A DNA stretch of 26,732 nucleotides from JAYKJB01 sp035284745 [NCBI: Candidatus Sericytochromatia bacterium] (GCA_035284745.1 JAYKIL010000010.1:1-26732); one strand, 5' to 3'. Counted from the first letter of the stretch, positions 1-8,931 are shown. The notes: generated by a model not told the origin, from the letters alone. Numbers and translations are program-made.

Positions 1-3000
1 CAACGAGGTGTTCCTGCGCCGGTGCCACTGCAGGGGCAGCGGCAGGCGCCGACGGCGCGGACACAACTGGAGCAGCCGAGGCCACCACCACCGCCGGTTC
101 GGGTCTGGGGGCGGACACCGTCGGAGAAACCCCGGAAGCCGGCGATGGGGGCGTTGGCGGGCTGATGGTGGCGGGGGCCGCGGGCGCCGAGGCCACGGCG
201 GGGGGATGGTATGACGGCGCCGAGGGGGGAACCGGGGGCGCCCCGTGTGCCTGGGGAATCGTGGTCGCAGTCCAAGCCGCTGGGTCCAGCGCAGGGGGCA
301 CCCCAAAGCCCGCCGGCGCAGCAGGGAGAACCCCACCCATCGCTTGGAAGGAGGCTTCCAGCGAGCGCATGTAGGCTATCTGGGTATGCACGAGCGATGC
401 TTCCATCGTTCGTAGATACGCCTGATGGCTTTGTGCCATCGCTTGTTGGTACATGGCAAAGGCTGCCAATGTCGGGTCGGAAGACGAAGCATTCTGCGTC
501 ATCGGTTGGCTCACAGCGAGGGTAACCTCAACAGGGGTCACCGGGAGGGAAACAGCGGGCGTGAGAGAGGGCGCCTCGGGCGCACGCTCACGCTCTGGAT
601 TCGGCGGGGGAAGGGCCTCCGTTCCTCCTGCGGGAGGATACGGTTTGCCATAATTTGTACCCGTGATGGGAAGCGCAAAGGCAGGATGTTTCTTTTCGCG
701 AGGGTCTTCAGGCACGGCAAAGCCATCCCACAGCGGCAAGAGGTCGAGCGAGACACCGGCCACTGCCAACTGGCCGGCCGCCTGCCAAAAAGTCTGCAAA
801 CCGTCCTGGCCCTTGCGATCCGTCGCAACGGCACGATGCGGGCGTCCTTTCAAAATTTCGCTGACCAGACCTGTCAACACCGAGCCAGGCCCCACTTCTA
901 AGAACACCCGGACACCGGACGCGTACATGGCCTCAATCATTTCCACAAAACGGACCGAGGAGGCAATCTGGGAGGACAACAGCGCGCGTTGGGCCGCGGG
1001 ATCCGCCACCGGGTAGGGAGCCGCCTCCGCATTACTCATCACGGGAAGCGAACCCGCCCTGAATTCGATGGAGGCCAAAAATTCCGCAAACGGCTTGCTC
1101 GAGCCCGCCACCACCGGCGAGTGAAAAGCCGTCGCCACCGGCAAACGGCGAGCGGTCACCCCCACCGACTTCAACTGGGCCTCCGCTTGCGCAACAGCAT
1201 CCGTCGGCCCCGAAATCACCACCTGCCGCGGGCCATTGTCATTCGCCAAAACGACTGGCAACCCCCAGGCGTCAAGATGCTTTCGCAACTCTGCAGCGGG
1301 CAGAGAAACAACCGACATCGCCCCCGGAGCGCCTCCTTCAGCGGCTGCCTTGGCCATCAGTTCGCCGCGCCGACGGGCCACTCGCAACGCAGCGCGTTCG
1401 TCCAAGATGCCCGCCGCAGACAAGGCGGTGACCTCACCGAACGAATGCCCTCCCACGCTGGCCGGGCGAATACCGGTCGCACGCAGAAGCGCCAGCGTTG
1501 CAAGGCTGGCTGCACCCAAGGCCGGTTGCGCCCATTCCGTTGCCGTTAAACGCTGCTGTTGGGCCGCGCGGGCCTCGTCATCGAAAACTGGGATAGGAAA
1601 ATTTACTTCGTGCAAGCGCTCGGAAGGCTGCCCCGTCAAAGGATCATTCAAGTCAAGATTCGCCGCCTGGTCCCAGACCTGCCTTGCTCGTTCGAACCCC
1701 ATCGCCAGTGCGGACCCCATGCCCACATACTGGCTCCCTTGCCCCGGAAAAAGAAAAGCGACTGAGCCATCTGTTGGCCCGTGGGCGTAATAAGTCCCAT
1801 GAGGGGTTGAAAAAGCAGTCTCCGGGTTGGCTGAAATGGCTGCGATCGCGTGCTGTAGCTTCGCGCGAAGATCTGACTCGTCTGAGGCCACGACCGCCAA
1901 GCGGGAAAGTTTGGAAGCATCAAAATTCGCCTGCGAGCGGTGTGCCAAGAAACGCAAAAGACCTTGGGGCAACGGCTCATCACCGGCCAGCGGCAAAGAT
2001 TTTTCAATCGTTGCGATCAACGCCTCAGGGGTGCCGGCCGAAAATAGCACCAACTCAGTGGCGAAGGTACGCAACCGTGGTGCGCGCTCACCTGTTCCCC
2101 GATATTCCTCGAAAGTCACGTGGAAGTTACTGCCGCCAAACCCGAAGGAACTGACGGACGCCCGACGGGGATGCTCTTTGCCGCGAATCCAAGGCCGCGC
2201 CTGTGTATTCAGGTAGAATGCCGTCGAAGGCAAGTCAAGCTTCGGATTCGGACGGTCTACCTTGATTGTCGGAGGGAGCACCCGATGGTGCAGCGCCAAG
2301 ACAGTTTTAAACAGACTGGCTGCGCCAGCCGTCGCCTTGGTGTGGCCGATCTGACTCTTCACGGAGCCCAGGGCGCACCATTGGCGATCTGCGCGTCCCG
2401 TCTCGTCAAACACCATCCGCAGGCCGCCGAACTCAGCAGCGTCCCCCGCTTTGGTTCCCGTTCCGTGGGCCTCTACGAGTTCGACCGTCTCGGCACCATA
2501 GCCCGCGCTATCGTAGGCCCGACGAAGGGCTTTGGCCTGGCCCTCCGACAGAGGGGCGTAAACACTGAGCGCCCGCCCATCCGAAGAACTCCCCAGCCCC
2601 CGCAAAACCGCGTAAATCCGATCGCCATCGCGTTCAGCGTCATCCAAGCGCTTGAGCGCCATCATCGCCAAGCCTTCGCCCAAAATCGTGCCATCCGCTT
2701 GGTCTGAGAATGGGCGACAATCTCCTGTCGGCGAGAGCGCTGGCGTTTTCGAGAAACACATGTACATCGAGATGTCATTGAAGGTGTCCACCCCGCCCGT
2801 GATGACCATGTCTGAGTGGCCCAAGACCAATTCATTGATGCCCATCGCCAGCGCCGACAGCGAACTTGCACACGCGGCGTCGGTCACGCAGTTGGTTCCA
2901 CCCAGATCGAACCGATTGGCGATACGCCCCGCCACGACATTTCCCAAAAGACCGGGGAATGAGCTCTCCTGCCACGGTACATACGAGTCAGCGATCTTCT

Positions 3001-3523
3001 CGGCGATGCTCTGCACCTCGCTCTCGGGCAAACCCGCCTCTCTCATCGCCTTCACCCAGATGGGGCGTTGCAAACGCGAGGCCATCTCAATGAATAATTC
3101 CTGCCCAGAGGTTACCCCCAAAATAACGCTACAACGCTCCTTGTCGAGGTTGGCGAACTGTCCCCGGGTGGCATCATCCAGTACTTGTTTGGCAACAATC
3201 AGTGCCAGCAACTGGGACGTGTCGGTGGCCGGCACAATGCTCGGGGGAATGCCGAACTCAACAGGGTCAAAGGCCACCGGAGATAGGAATCCACCCCGCT
3301 TGGAGTAGGTTTTATCCTTGGCCTTCGGGTCTGGGTCATAGTAGTCCTCAATCAGCCAATGGCTTTCCGGCACGTCCGTAATCAAGTCCCGACCACCCAG
3401 GATGTCACGCCAAAACCCCTGAGCATCGGACGAGCCAGGAAAAAGTGCGCTCACGCCAACGACGGCGATCGGGGGCATTTGGGTGGAAGACCGGGACATC
3501 TCGGGGTTCCTCGAGGCAACCAT
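1..3523 (-). CDS. pfaA: PfaA-like type I polyketide/PUFA synthase (KS-AT...), 3' end outside window
   Basis: This multidomain synthase subunit builds acyl chains by decarboxylative Claisen condensation on carrier proteins. About 1174 codons are visible; the frame is open from the ATG at 3523 to the left edge. Residues ~17-455 form a ketosynthase with active-site Cys218 (DAACASS), His353 (HGTGT) and His394 (IGHTKATAG). The segment LPPTIKVDRPNPKLD and the ending FGFGGSNFHVTFEE are typical of PfaA-type synthases. Residues ~590-890 form a malonyl-type acyltransferase with FPGQGSQ and Ser694 in GHSFGE. Then come a helical linker and a long Pro/Ala-rich stretch; in this family tandem ACPs and a KR normally follow, and these would lie outside the window. 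The start is 1 nt after the pfaD stop, so the two genes are almost certainly one operon; ATG at 3499 is an alternative start. A heterocyst-glycolipid-type (HglE) synthase is a less likely alternative. I am confident of the family; the product is unknown. Confidence 0.9.
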   Translation of the reverse strand, partial: MVASRNPEMSRSSTQMPPIAVVGVSALFPGSSDAQGFWRDILGGRDLITDVPESHWLIEDYYDPDPKAKDKTYSKRGGFLSPVAFDPVEFGIPPSIVPATDTSQLLALIVAKQVLDDATRGQFANLDKERCSVILGVTSGQELFIEMASRLQRPIWVKAMREAGLPESEVQSIAEKIADSYVPWQESSFPGLLGNVVAGRIANRFDLGGTNCVTDAACASSLSALAMGINELVLGHSDMVITGGVDTFNDISMYMCFSKTPALSPTGDCRPFSDQADGTILGEGLAMMALKRLDDAERDGDRIYAVLRGLGSSSDGRALSVYAPLSEGQAKALRRAYDSAGYGAETVELVEAHGTGTKAGDAAEFGGLRMVFDETGRADRQWCALGSVKSQIGHTKATAGAASLFKTVLALHHRVLPPTIKVDRPNPKLDLPSTAFYLNTQARPWIRGKEHPRRASVSSFGFGGSNFHVTFEEYRGTGERAPRLRTFATELVLFSAGTPEALIATIEKSLPLAGDEPLPQGLLRFLAHRSQANFDASKLSRLAVVASDESDLRAKLQHAIAAISANPETAFSTPHGTYYAHGPTDGSVAFLFPGQGSQYVGMGSALAMGFERARQVWDQAANLDLNDPLTGQPSERLHEVNFPIPVFDDEARAAQQQRLTATEWAQPALGAASLATLALLRATGIRPASVGGHSFGEVTALSAAGILDERAALRVARRRGELMAKAAAEGGAPGAMSVVSLPAAELRKHLDAWGLPVVLANDNGPRQVVISGPTDAVAQAEAQLKSVGVTARRLPVATAFHSPVVAGSSKPFAEFLASIEFRAGSLPVMSNAEAAPYPVADPAAQRALLSSQIASSVRFVEMIEAMYASGVRVFLEVGPGSVLTGLVSEILKGRPHRAVATDRKGQDGLQTFWQAAGQLAVAGVSLDLLPLWDGFAVPEDPREKKHPAFALPITGTNYGKPYPPAGGTEALPPPNPERERAPEAPSLTPAVSLPVTPVEVTLAVSQPMTQNASSSDPTLAAFAMYQQAMAQSHQAYLRTMEASLVHTQIAYMRSLEASFQAMGGVLPAAPAGFGVPPALDPAAWTATTIPQAHGAPPVPPSAPSYHPPAVASAPAAPATISPPTPPSPASGVSPTVSAPRPEPAVVVASAAPVVSAPSAPAAAPAVAPAQEHLV

Positions 3524-3524
3524 A

Positions 3525-5159
3525 CTAAATGGTTAGGGGGCGGGGACGAAAATCAAAGGCGTTGGGTGGGATGGGCGCCCCATAACAACGCAGCTGTTGA
3601 GCGCGCGTGGCGACTGCAGCACCTTCCAGGAGATTCAAGCCCATTTGCACAACACCTCGTTGCGCCGGGTCTTCCAGGAATGTTCCTTTGGCCCACGCAT
3701 TGAAAGCTCCCATCGCAGGGCCACACCATATTTGATAATCCATACGACGTTCCGGGATTCCGGCAATCGCCCACCGGCTCGATTGCCCCAAGTACCAACG
3801 AAACACCAGCGCCATACGATGCTTGGGGTCACGTTCTGCACGCGCCAGTTGGAGCGGGTCGCGCATCGTAAAGTATCGCATACACTCATCCCACACCGCT
3901 TCAACCGATTGCTGCAAGATGTCCTTCTCAAGTTTGCTTCGCACATCAGCAGGCAAGCTTTCCAGCGAATCATAGCCTGAATAAAGGTCATACAAGCGCT
4001 GTGCCCGTGAAGCGAACATCGTGCCTTTTTTCAACACCTGCACCTTCACTCCGAGTTCAAACATATCCCCGGCCGGACACATCACCACATCGGCCATGTC
4101 TGCCAACGCCAGCATCTTCCGCGCGGCCTCAGACTGACCGGCCTCCCGAGCGCTTTGGTTAATTGATCCAGTCATGACATAGGCGGCCCCGTAAGCGAAC
4201 GCCGCGGCCACAGCGGCCGGCGTACCAAGGCCGCCCGCCGCGCCCACCCGGATGGGGCGCTTGTAACCATACTCTCGCGCCAGTTGGTCCGCCAGCGTTC
4301 GGATGGTGGGAAACAGAGACCCCAAGGGACGATTATCAGTGTGCCCCCCTGAATCTGACTCGGCGGTAATGTCTTCAGCCACCGGCAACCGTGCGGCGAG
4401 GGCTGCCTCTTCGGGAGTCAATCCACCCCGCTCAACCAAGGTTTGGAGCATCGCGGCAGGTGGCGGGGATATAAAAGCGCGCGCCGTCTCGGGGCGAGAG
4501 ATCTTGGCAAACACGTGATGGGGTCGCACCAGGTGCCCCTCAGCATTGAGGTGAACGCCCTTGAAGGCATAGCGAACGATGGCAGGCGTGAGGCCCATAA
4601 ACGCCGAGGCTGATACCCGGCTGACGCCGTGGGCAAGAAAGATATCAACCGTTCGCTCTTCCAGGGCCGGTTCGTGCAACGAGTGAATGAGGTTGGCTCC
4701 CCACGGCCGTGATCCCGGCTCCGCCTCGGTACCCAACTTTTCCGCCAGAATCTTGACCGATTCCTCGATTCGCACGGGCGACAAACCTGCCGCCCCGAAA
4801 AATCCCAGCATGCCTGCCTCAGCGAGGGCAATGACCATCTCCACCGACGCGATACCATTCGCCATCTCGCCCCCGATGTATGGGAAGCGAACGCGATGCG
4901 TTTCGTTGAAACCGCGATCGCCCAGCCATTCAGGCCACAAAGGGGGCAAGGCACCCAAGAGGATCCACTCCGTCGGCCCTTCAACCCACTCAACGTGTCC
5001 TCCAAAGCCAACCGCTACCCGCCCTGTCTCTGCGTGCTTGAGCACGTGGGCACTCTCACGAAAACGCGTGCAGGCTTGCGATAACTCGCCGGGTTCTAGA
5101 TGTATCGGGTCGGGTCCAGGCAGCCAAGCCGCCGCCGTCGAAGGAGCAGAAGTGATCAT
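3525..5159 (-). CDS. pfaD: PfaD-family enoyl reductase of PUFA/polyketide synthases
   Basis: This 544-aa protein is a flavin-dependent (FMN) trans-acting enoyl reductase. In this family it reduces the 2,3-enoyl-thioester on the ACPs of a PfaA-type synthase, using NAD(P)H. The call rests on an N-terminal domain followed by a 2-nitropropane-dioxygenase-like TIM barrel. Hallmarks are GFFGAAGLSP near residue 120, GGHTDNRPLG near 270 and GGLGTPAAVAAAFAYGAAYV near 305-325 (the FMN-phosphate loop), followed by MTGSINQSAREAG and the C-terminal KVQVLKKGTMFASRAQRLYDLY segment. The length matches the family. It is the first gene of the operon, with its stop 1 nt before the pfaA-like start. This ER-first order resembles myxobacterial pfa1-pfa2 rather than marine pfaABCD. 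The ATG at 5159 is the first in-frame start after an upstream stop; no clear Shine-Dalgarno is seen. Confidence 0.92.
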   Translation of the reverse strand: MITSAPSTAAAWLPGPDPIHLEPGELSQACTRFRESAHVLKHAETGRVAVGFGGHVEWVEGPTEWILLGALPPLWPEWLGDRGFNETHRVRFPYIGGEMANGIASVEMVIALAEAGMLGFFGAAGLSPVRIEESVKILAEKLGTEAEPGSRPWGANLIHSLHEPALEERTVDIFLAHGVSRVSASAFMGLTPAIVRYAFKGVHLNAEGHLVRPHHVFAKISRPETARAFISPPPAAMLQTLVERGGLTPEEAALAARLPVAEDITAESDSGGHTDNRPLGSLFPTIRTLADQLAREYGYKRPIRVGAAGGLGTPAAVAAAFAYGAAYVMTGSINQSAREAGQSEAARKMLALADMADVVMCPAGDMFELGVKVQVLKKGTMFASRAQRLYDLYSGYDSLESLPADVRSKLEKDILQQSVEAVWDECMRYFTMRDPLQLARAERDPKHRMALVFRWYLGQSSRWAIAGIPERRMDYQIWCGPAMGAFNAWAKGTFLEDPAQRGVVQMGLNLLEGAAVATRAQQLRCYGAPIPPNAFDFRPRPLTI

Positions 5160-5441
5160 GATCTTACACAGGATAGGGAATCACGCGGGTTCCCTCAAGT
5201 CGCACCGTTCGTCATGCCACGCGCGAAAATAGCCTCTAGAAGGTAAGAAGAGGAAGGTGAGACAGCCACAAGCCACGTATGGCGGGCCAATCGGAATGTA
5301 AATTTTTATAAACAACCGATCTGAACCGGCCTGCCGAGGACGCTTATTTAACCTATTTTTATTTTTAAAACCATTTTGGCTTTACCATTTTTTTCCGGAT
5401 CACGCGCACAAAATCACGGTCACCCGTGGGAGTGCGCCTGA
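5160..5441. promoter_or_regulatory. Divergent AT-rich intergenic region between pfaD and the 5442 gene
   Basis: These 282 bases contain no gene and must hold the promoters of both the minus-strand pfa operon and the plus-strand hydrolase/plsC pair. The segment 5298-5395 is markedly AT-rich against the GC-rich surroundings. It includes TTTTTATAAAC near 5304-5314 and several T/A runs, which suit promoter or nucleoid-protein binding. Near 5416-5429 there is a short inverted repeat, CACGG-tcac-CCGTG. I cannot assign a convincing -35/-10 pair. GGGAG near 5428 is a plausible ribosome-binding site for the 5442 start. Confidence 0.45.
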
Positions 5442-6443
5442 ATGAAGTTGTCGTTTTCAACAGTTCTCAATCACCCCTTGAGCCCACGTCCTCTTATGGC
5501 GGGAAGCCCGTCCATTGATGGGCGACGGCCTTTGCGCGTCACTGCCGACAAAAAAGCCACGCAGGGCGTTACCGAGCACGTTCAAACGTCGGACAGTCTC
5601 ATGGCCCCTGTCGGGCGGAACCTGCACAAATGGCTTTTGCAAAGTCCGCAAGCGAACAGGGCCGTGAGCCACGTGACGGCTCCTTTCGTGAAAGCCGTGG
5701 GCAATTTAGCAGGCCCTTTCATCGTGAACAACGTGTTCAAGCCGTGGGCCAAACCGCCGCAAACCAATGCCCCCCCGCTCCTGAGCCAGGCGACGATACA
5801 CCAAGCCGAGCGCGTCATGGCCGATCGATTTCGCCCACAGAACGGCAAAGTGATTATCGGAATTTCTGGCAGTGGGTTCGAAACCGTGCACTGCTTCGTC
5901 GTTTCCGGCGTCGGCCCGAAAGGACAAGTGCGGGTGACCCACGCTTTGCCAAGTTATGGTGAAAAGCCGGAAAACTACGCGGGCATCGGGGGCGCCATTC
6001 GTGAAATGCTCGATAAACTCAACGGCAATGACACACGCGCTCTGATTGGGGTCACCGAGCAAAAGTGGACTGAATATGCCGTGCAATCTAAACGCAACAC
6101 CATCGTGCTGCTTGAACTTGAGGCCCATCCAAGCGCCGTTGCAAAAACCCTGCGAACCCTGCGCACCTTCCTCGGGCGCCCCTACGACAAAACCTTACTG
6201 GCCGCCGAAACCCCCACCGACGCAACCACCGCCGAATTCTACTGCACCGAGCTCAGCGCTTGGTTGATCAACACCCTGCGCCCCGGTACCGTAAAAATGT
6301 CATCATTCGGGGGTTATCCCGTCTTTCAAGTGGCAGATCACATGCGAGCAACCGACGTACACGGGGGCCCGTTGAAAGTTCTGTACAATGGTCACGACCG
6401 TCTCGATATCGCCGGCGTCAACCCCCTTCCTCGCGACAGATAA
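5442..6443 (+). CDS. Putative permuted NlpC/P60 (YiiX/LRAT-like) cysteine hydrolase
   Basis: This 333-aa protein is not firmly recognised. Its second half reads like a circularly permuted papain/NlpC-P60 fold. A strand-loop-strand segment carries His150 (ETVHCFVV) and His167 (VTHALP). A C-terminal helix starts with Cys268 in AEFYCTELSAW, the usual place of the nucleophile (YC-S/T-E-L) in YiiX/YaeF-like enzymes. Family members act as amidases/peptidases or, in the LRAT/H-rev107 branch, as phospholipid acyl hydrolases or transferases. Residues 1-110 are Pro/Gln-rich with no clear domain, and there is no convincing signal peptide. It lies 21 nt upstream of the plsC ATG, so the two are probably co-transcribed. 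That suggests, but does not prove, a lipid substrate. The start is set by ATG with GGGAG upstream. Confidence 0.55.
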   Translation: MKLSFSTVLNHPLSPRPLMAGSPSIDGRRPLRVTADKKATQGVTEHVQTSDSLMAPVGRNLHKWLLQSPQANRAVSHVTAPFVKAVGNLAGPFIVNNVFKPWAKPPQTNAPPLLSQATIHQAERVMADRFRPQNGKVIIGISGSGFETVHCFVVSGVGPKGQVRVTHALPSYGEKPENYAGIGGAIREMLDKLNGNDTRALIGVTEQKWTEYAVQSKRNTIVLLELEAHPSAVAKTLRTLRTFLGRPYDKTLLAAETPTDATTAEFYCTELSAWLINTLRPGTVKMSSFGGYPVFQVADHMRATDVHGGPLKVLYNGHDRLDIAGVNPLPRDR

Positions 6444-6464
6444 CCCCTCGGTGGCGTGGGCCCC

Positions 6465-7235
6465 ATGACAAAAATCCTCCATCTCGTTGCTCGAATCACA
6501 GGGTCCCTGCGTGTGTACGGGGTGCTGTTGGCTCTTTTGCTATTGGGCTTCCCCATCATATTCCTGGCGATTAGCATCTGGCCGCGACACCAAGCGTGGG
6601 GCTTCATACAGAAGATTTTCCGATTGACACTGTGGGCGGCTGGTATCCACGTGGAACAGTTTGGAATAGAGAAAGTTCCACCATCGGCCCCTGCCATTTT
6701 GATGGGCAATCACGTGAATTGGTTGGACCACCTCATTTTGGCCACGGCTCTGCCCACACCGCTGGTCGGTTTCGAGAAAACAGAGAATTTTAAGATACCG
6801 ATTTATGGTCCGATGATGCGCCGATGGGGCAACGTCGAAGTCCGCCGGCGCGCCGATCTGCAAGAGGCCATGCAAGCAGCAGAGAATGCCGCCAAAATTT
6901 TGGCGCAAGGCTGCTGGTTCCTGGTGTTCCCGGAAGGGACGCGAACACGAAACGGAGAACTGGGCGCCTTCAAAAAAGGGGGGTTCCATATGGCCGTTGA
7001 CGCAAACGCAGTGATTGTCCCCTTTGCCTTCACAGGCGCGCGAGACATCATGGCCGCAGGAAAGTGGTGGATTTCGCCAGGGTGCGTGACAGTTCGATTC
7101 GCCGCCCCCATTTACGCGTCACAGTTCGGTAAACCGCAACTGGAGAGCCTCATGACCGAAACACGAACCGCCATCCTCCAGTTGCTGGACCCAGGCGACG
7201 CCCCAGACAGCGCACAACCTGTTAAGGAAGGCTGA
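6465..7235 (+). CDS. plsC: 1-acyl-sn-glycerol-3-phosphate acyltransferase (PlsC family)
   Basis: This 256-aa protein is a membrane-associated acyltransferase that places an acyl chain on lysophosphatidate or a related lysolipid. Block I is N-H83-V-N-W-L-D88 (the HX4D catalytic pair) and block III is FPEGTR at residues 155-160. A hydrophobic N-terminal segment (about residues 10-40) provides membrane attachment, and the length is normal for PlsC. ATG 6465 is chosen over an in-frame GTG at 6456, because the latter would sit only 12 nt from the preceding stop. It is downstream of the putative hydrolase and shares a divergent promoter region with the pfa operon. Its 3' end overlaps the convergent lipoprotein gene by 14 nt. 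Given that myxobacterial Pfa3 carries a fused AGPAT domain, this copy could load the pfa product onto glycerolipids; that is inference. It could equally be the housekeeping enzyme. Confidence 0.92.
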   Translation: MTKILHLVARITGSLRVYGVLLALLLLGFPIIFLAISIWPRHQAWGFIQKIFRLTLWAAGIHVEQFGIEKVPPSAPAILMGNHVNWLDHLILATALPTPLVGFEKTENFKIPIYGPMMRRWGNVEVRRRADLQEAMQAAENAAKILAQGCWFLVFPEGTRTRNGELGAFKKGGFHMAVDANAVIVPFAFTGARDIMAAGKWWISPGCVTVRFAAPIYASQFGKPQLESLMTETRTAILQLLDPGDAPDSAQPVKEG

Positions 7236-8235
7236 CGCTCGGAGGGTCACCCCGGACAGGCAGCAAGCCGAGTGGCAAAACCTCAAGCGAGCCAGGCGCT
7301 TCGAAAGCCCGCGGCCAGGTCACAGTGAGGCCATCGGCTTCCACACTGCTCGCCAGCATTTCCAGCACGACGTCCGCCTTGCGGAATCGCAACACCACCT
7401 CATCACGGCGACGCGGCATGGCTTCACCTCGCAGTGCCCCTTGCCGCGCCCCGGTTGATTCCCACACCAGTTCCTGCGGCACAGCAAACGCAGTGGTCCC
7501 AGCCACCATCGAATGGGTGGGTTCCGTTCCGACCGAAAAAGTTTTCAGGGTGGTGGCTTCTACCTGTACGCCGCCCGGCGTCCTGCCATATACGCTTAAA
7601 TTGGCGGTGCCTGCCACCGGAGCATTGCGATCGGCCCCGCGCAATGCCAACCACCAAAAACCGTGGTCATCGGCCGTGGCCATCCAGTTGCCCACGGCGG
7701 TCATCGAATCCACCACCCGCACCACGGCACGGGGCAGTGAAACACCGCGGGGATCGGTCGCAAGCCCCGCGACGTAGATGACATCCCCATCCGCATCAGA
7801 CCACAAATCGAGAGGGACCATCGCCAAGTTGACACGTCCCGTCCCCATCAAGGTGGTGACGAGAAAAGCCGATTGCATCGCGTGAAAACCATCTTCCCGA
7901 ACAGAAACTCGGTGCAACCCGGCATTGACCCGTTCAAACCCATAACAGCCTGCTTCATCGGTGCGGGCCAGGGTCCCACTGTCGTCCAGTTGCACCGTCA
8001 CGCCAACCGCGGGCACGAAAGACTCTCGTTCAAACCGCCCCACCTTGCCCACCACCCGTCCGACAGGAAGGGTTTCACCCGCCAGCGAAGCCTGATATTG
8101 CAGGGTAGCACTGGGCATTGAGACCGGGCTCAATAGCAGCGAGTTCGTCCCTCGCCCGGTCTGACAGCCGCTGCTCAACAGCAGTGAAAAAGCCGCGCAA
8201 AGGCCCCACGCACACGAAAAGCCTTTAGCGCCCAT
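7222..8235 (-). CDS. Lipoprotein with carboxypeptidase-regulatory-like domains
   Basis: This 337-aa lipoprotein has a signal peptide ending in LLLSSGC (lipidated Cys about residue 24). A carboxypeptidase-regulatory-like beta-sandwich follows at about 58-120: GRVVGKVGRF, then TDEAGCYGFERVNAGLHRVSV and EDGF. A second, less regular one is at about 150-230 (GLATDPRGVSLPRAVVRVVD). The remainder is beta-rich without a recognised domain. Its layout matches the first ~280 residues of the 812-aa lipoprotein upstream, including the DPRG module and a Y-G-x-x-P-G-G-V segment, so the two look paralogous. It is last of three same-strand lipoprotein genes, probably an operon. ATG 8235 has GAGG 8 nt upstream. 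A structural or adhesive envelope role is likely; no enzymatic motif is visible. Confidence 0.85.
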   Translation of the reverse strand: MGAKGFSCAWGLCAAFSLLLSSGCQTGRGTNSLLLSPVSMPSATLQYQASLAGETLPVGRVVGKVGRFERESFVPAVGVTVQLDDSGTLARTDEAGCYGFERVNAGLHRVSVREDGFHAMQSAFLVTTLMGTGRVNLAMVPLDLWSDADGDVIYVAGLATDPRGVSLPRAVVRVVDSMTAVGNWMATADDHGFWWLALRGADRNAPVAGTANLSVYGRTPGGVQVEATTLKTFSVGTEPTHSMVAGTTAFAVPQELVWESTGARQGALRGEAMPRRRDEVVLRFRKADVVLEMLASSVEADGLTVTWPRAFEAPGSLEVLPLGLLPVRGDPPSVSLP

Positions 8236-8306
8236 GGCAGGAACCTCGTGATTGAAGTGCCCAACGGGTGAGGACCGTTTCCCCCGAGGCGGTCAGCACG
8301 AGTGCG

Positions 8307-8909
8307 CTAACGCGCTGCGGCCACCAAGATGAAACTCGAATGTGCCGCCGTGTAGCCGGGGTAAAGGCGCATAACGCTCGGCTGAGTATCCGAGATGTAA
8401 CCAGACTTCTCAACTTGAACATAGTAGTTCCCCAGCGCAACATTCGCGAGATAAAAGCCCCCTTGGTCGCCGCTTAGCATCGAGGCAATTCGTGTGTTGT
8501 CTTGCACAGCGACAATACGCACCGAGGCCCCCGGGACACCGACCAAGCGCCCGTCGAGTTGCTGCACCACAGAACCACTCACGATCCCTATACCCGATAA
8601 TAGGGAATTACTCAGTATCTGGGTCTTTGTCACCGCCGGAGGGGAGAGGACGGGGGCAGGCGGCAAGCTGACATCGCGGGGAGGGAGAGGCGCGAGGGGT
8701 GGCAAGACGACCCCCTCGGGCAAGGCCTCGAGATAACCCGAAGGCACCGGGGTGGCGGGCAACTGATCGCCCATTAACAGCTCGGGAGAGCCCGCGGGCA
8801 CCGGAGCCGTGACGGGATTTCTAGCCATCACCCGGCTACGGGCCTCCTCCGCTTTCCCCTGACACGCTGCCAACGAACAGGCCAAAAGAAAATAAGCGAC
8901 CCAAGGCAC
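8307..8909 (-). CDS. Small lipoprotein with one carboxypeptidase-regulatory-like domain
   Basis: This 200-aa product starts at GTG 8909. A frame-extended start at 9035 would bury the signal peptide and overlap the upstream gene by more than 100 nt, so it is rejected. The N-terminus VPWVAYFLLACSLAACQGK is a short lipoprotein signal with lipidated Cys17. A Pro-rich linker (about 40-100) follows. Then comes a single regulatory-like beta domain at about 115-195: GSVVQQLDG, VPGASVRIV, GGFYLANVALGNYYVQVEKSGY. The upstream gene stops 22 nt before the start and AGAGG lies between them, which indicates translation from one mRNA with its neighbours. The function is unknown; it probably sits on the cell surface with the other two lipoproteins. 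Confidence 0.78.
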   Translation of the reverse strand: MPWVAYFLLACSLAACQGKAEEARSRVMARNPVTAPVPAGSPELLMGDQLPATPVPSGYLEALPEGVVLPPLAPLPPRDVSLPPAPVLSPPAVTKTQILSNSLLSGIGIVSGSVVQQLDGRLVGVPGASVRIVAVQDNTRIASMLSGDQGGFYLANVALGNYYVQVEKSGYISDTQPSVMRLYPGYTAAHSSFILVAAAR

Positions 8910-8931
8910 CTTGGGGTGGCCCTCTCGTCCT

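Noticed and set aside
989-2707. Several plus-strand open frames across the synthase
   Set aside because: They lie opposite a continuous minus-strand frame with all KS and AT active-site motifs in one phase; their translations are Arg/Pro-rich without domains.
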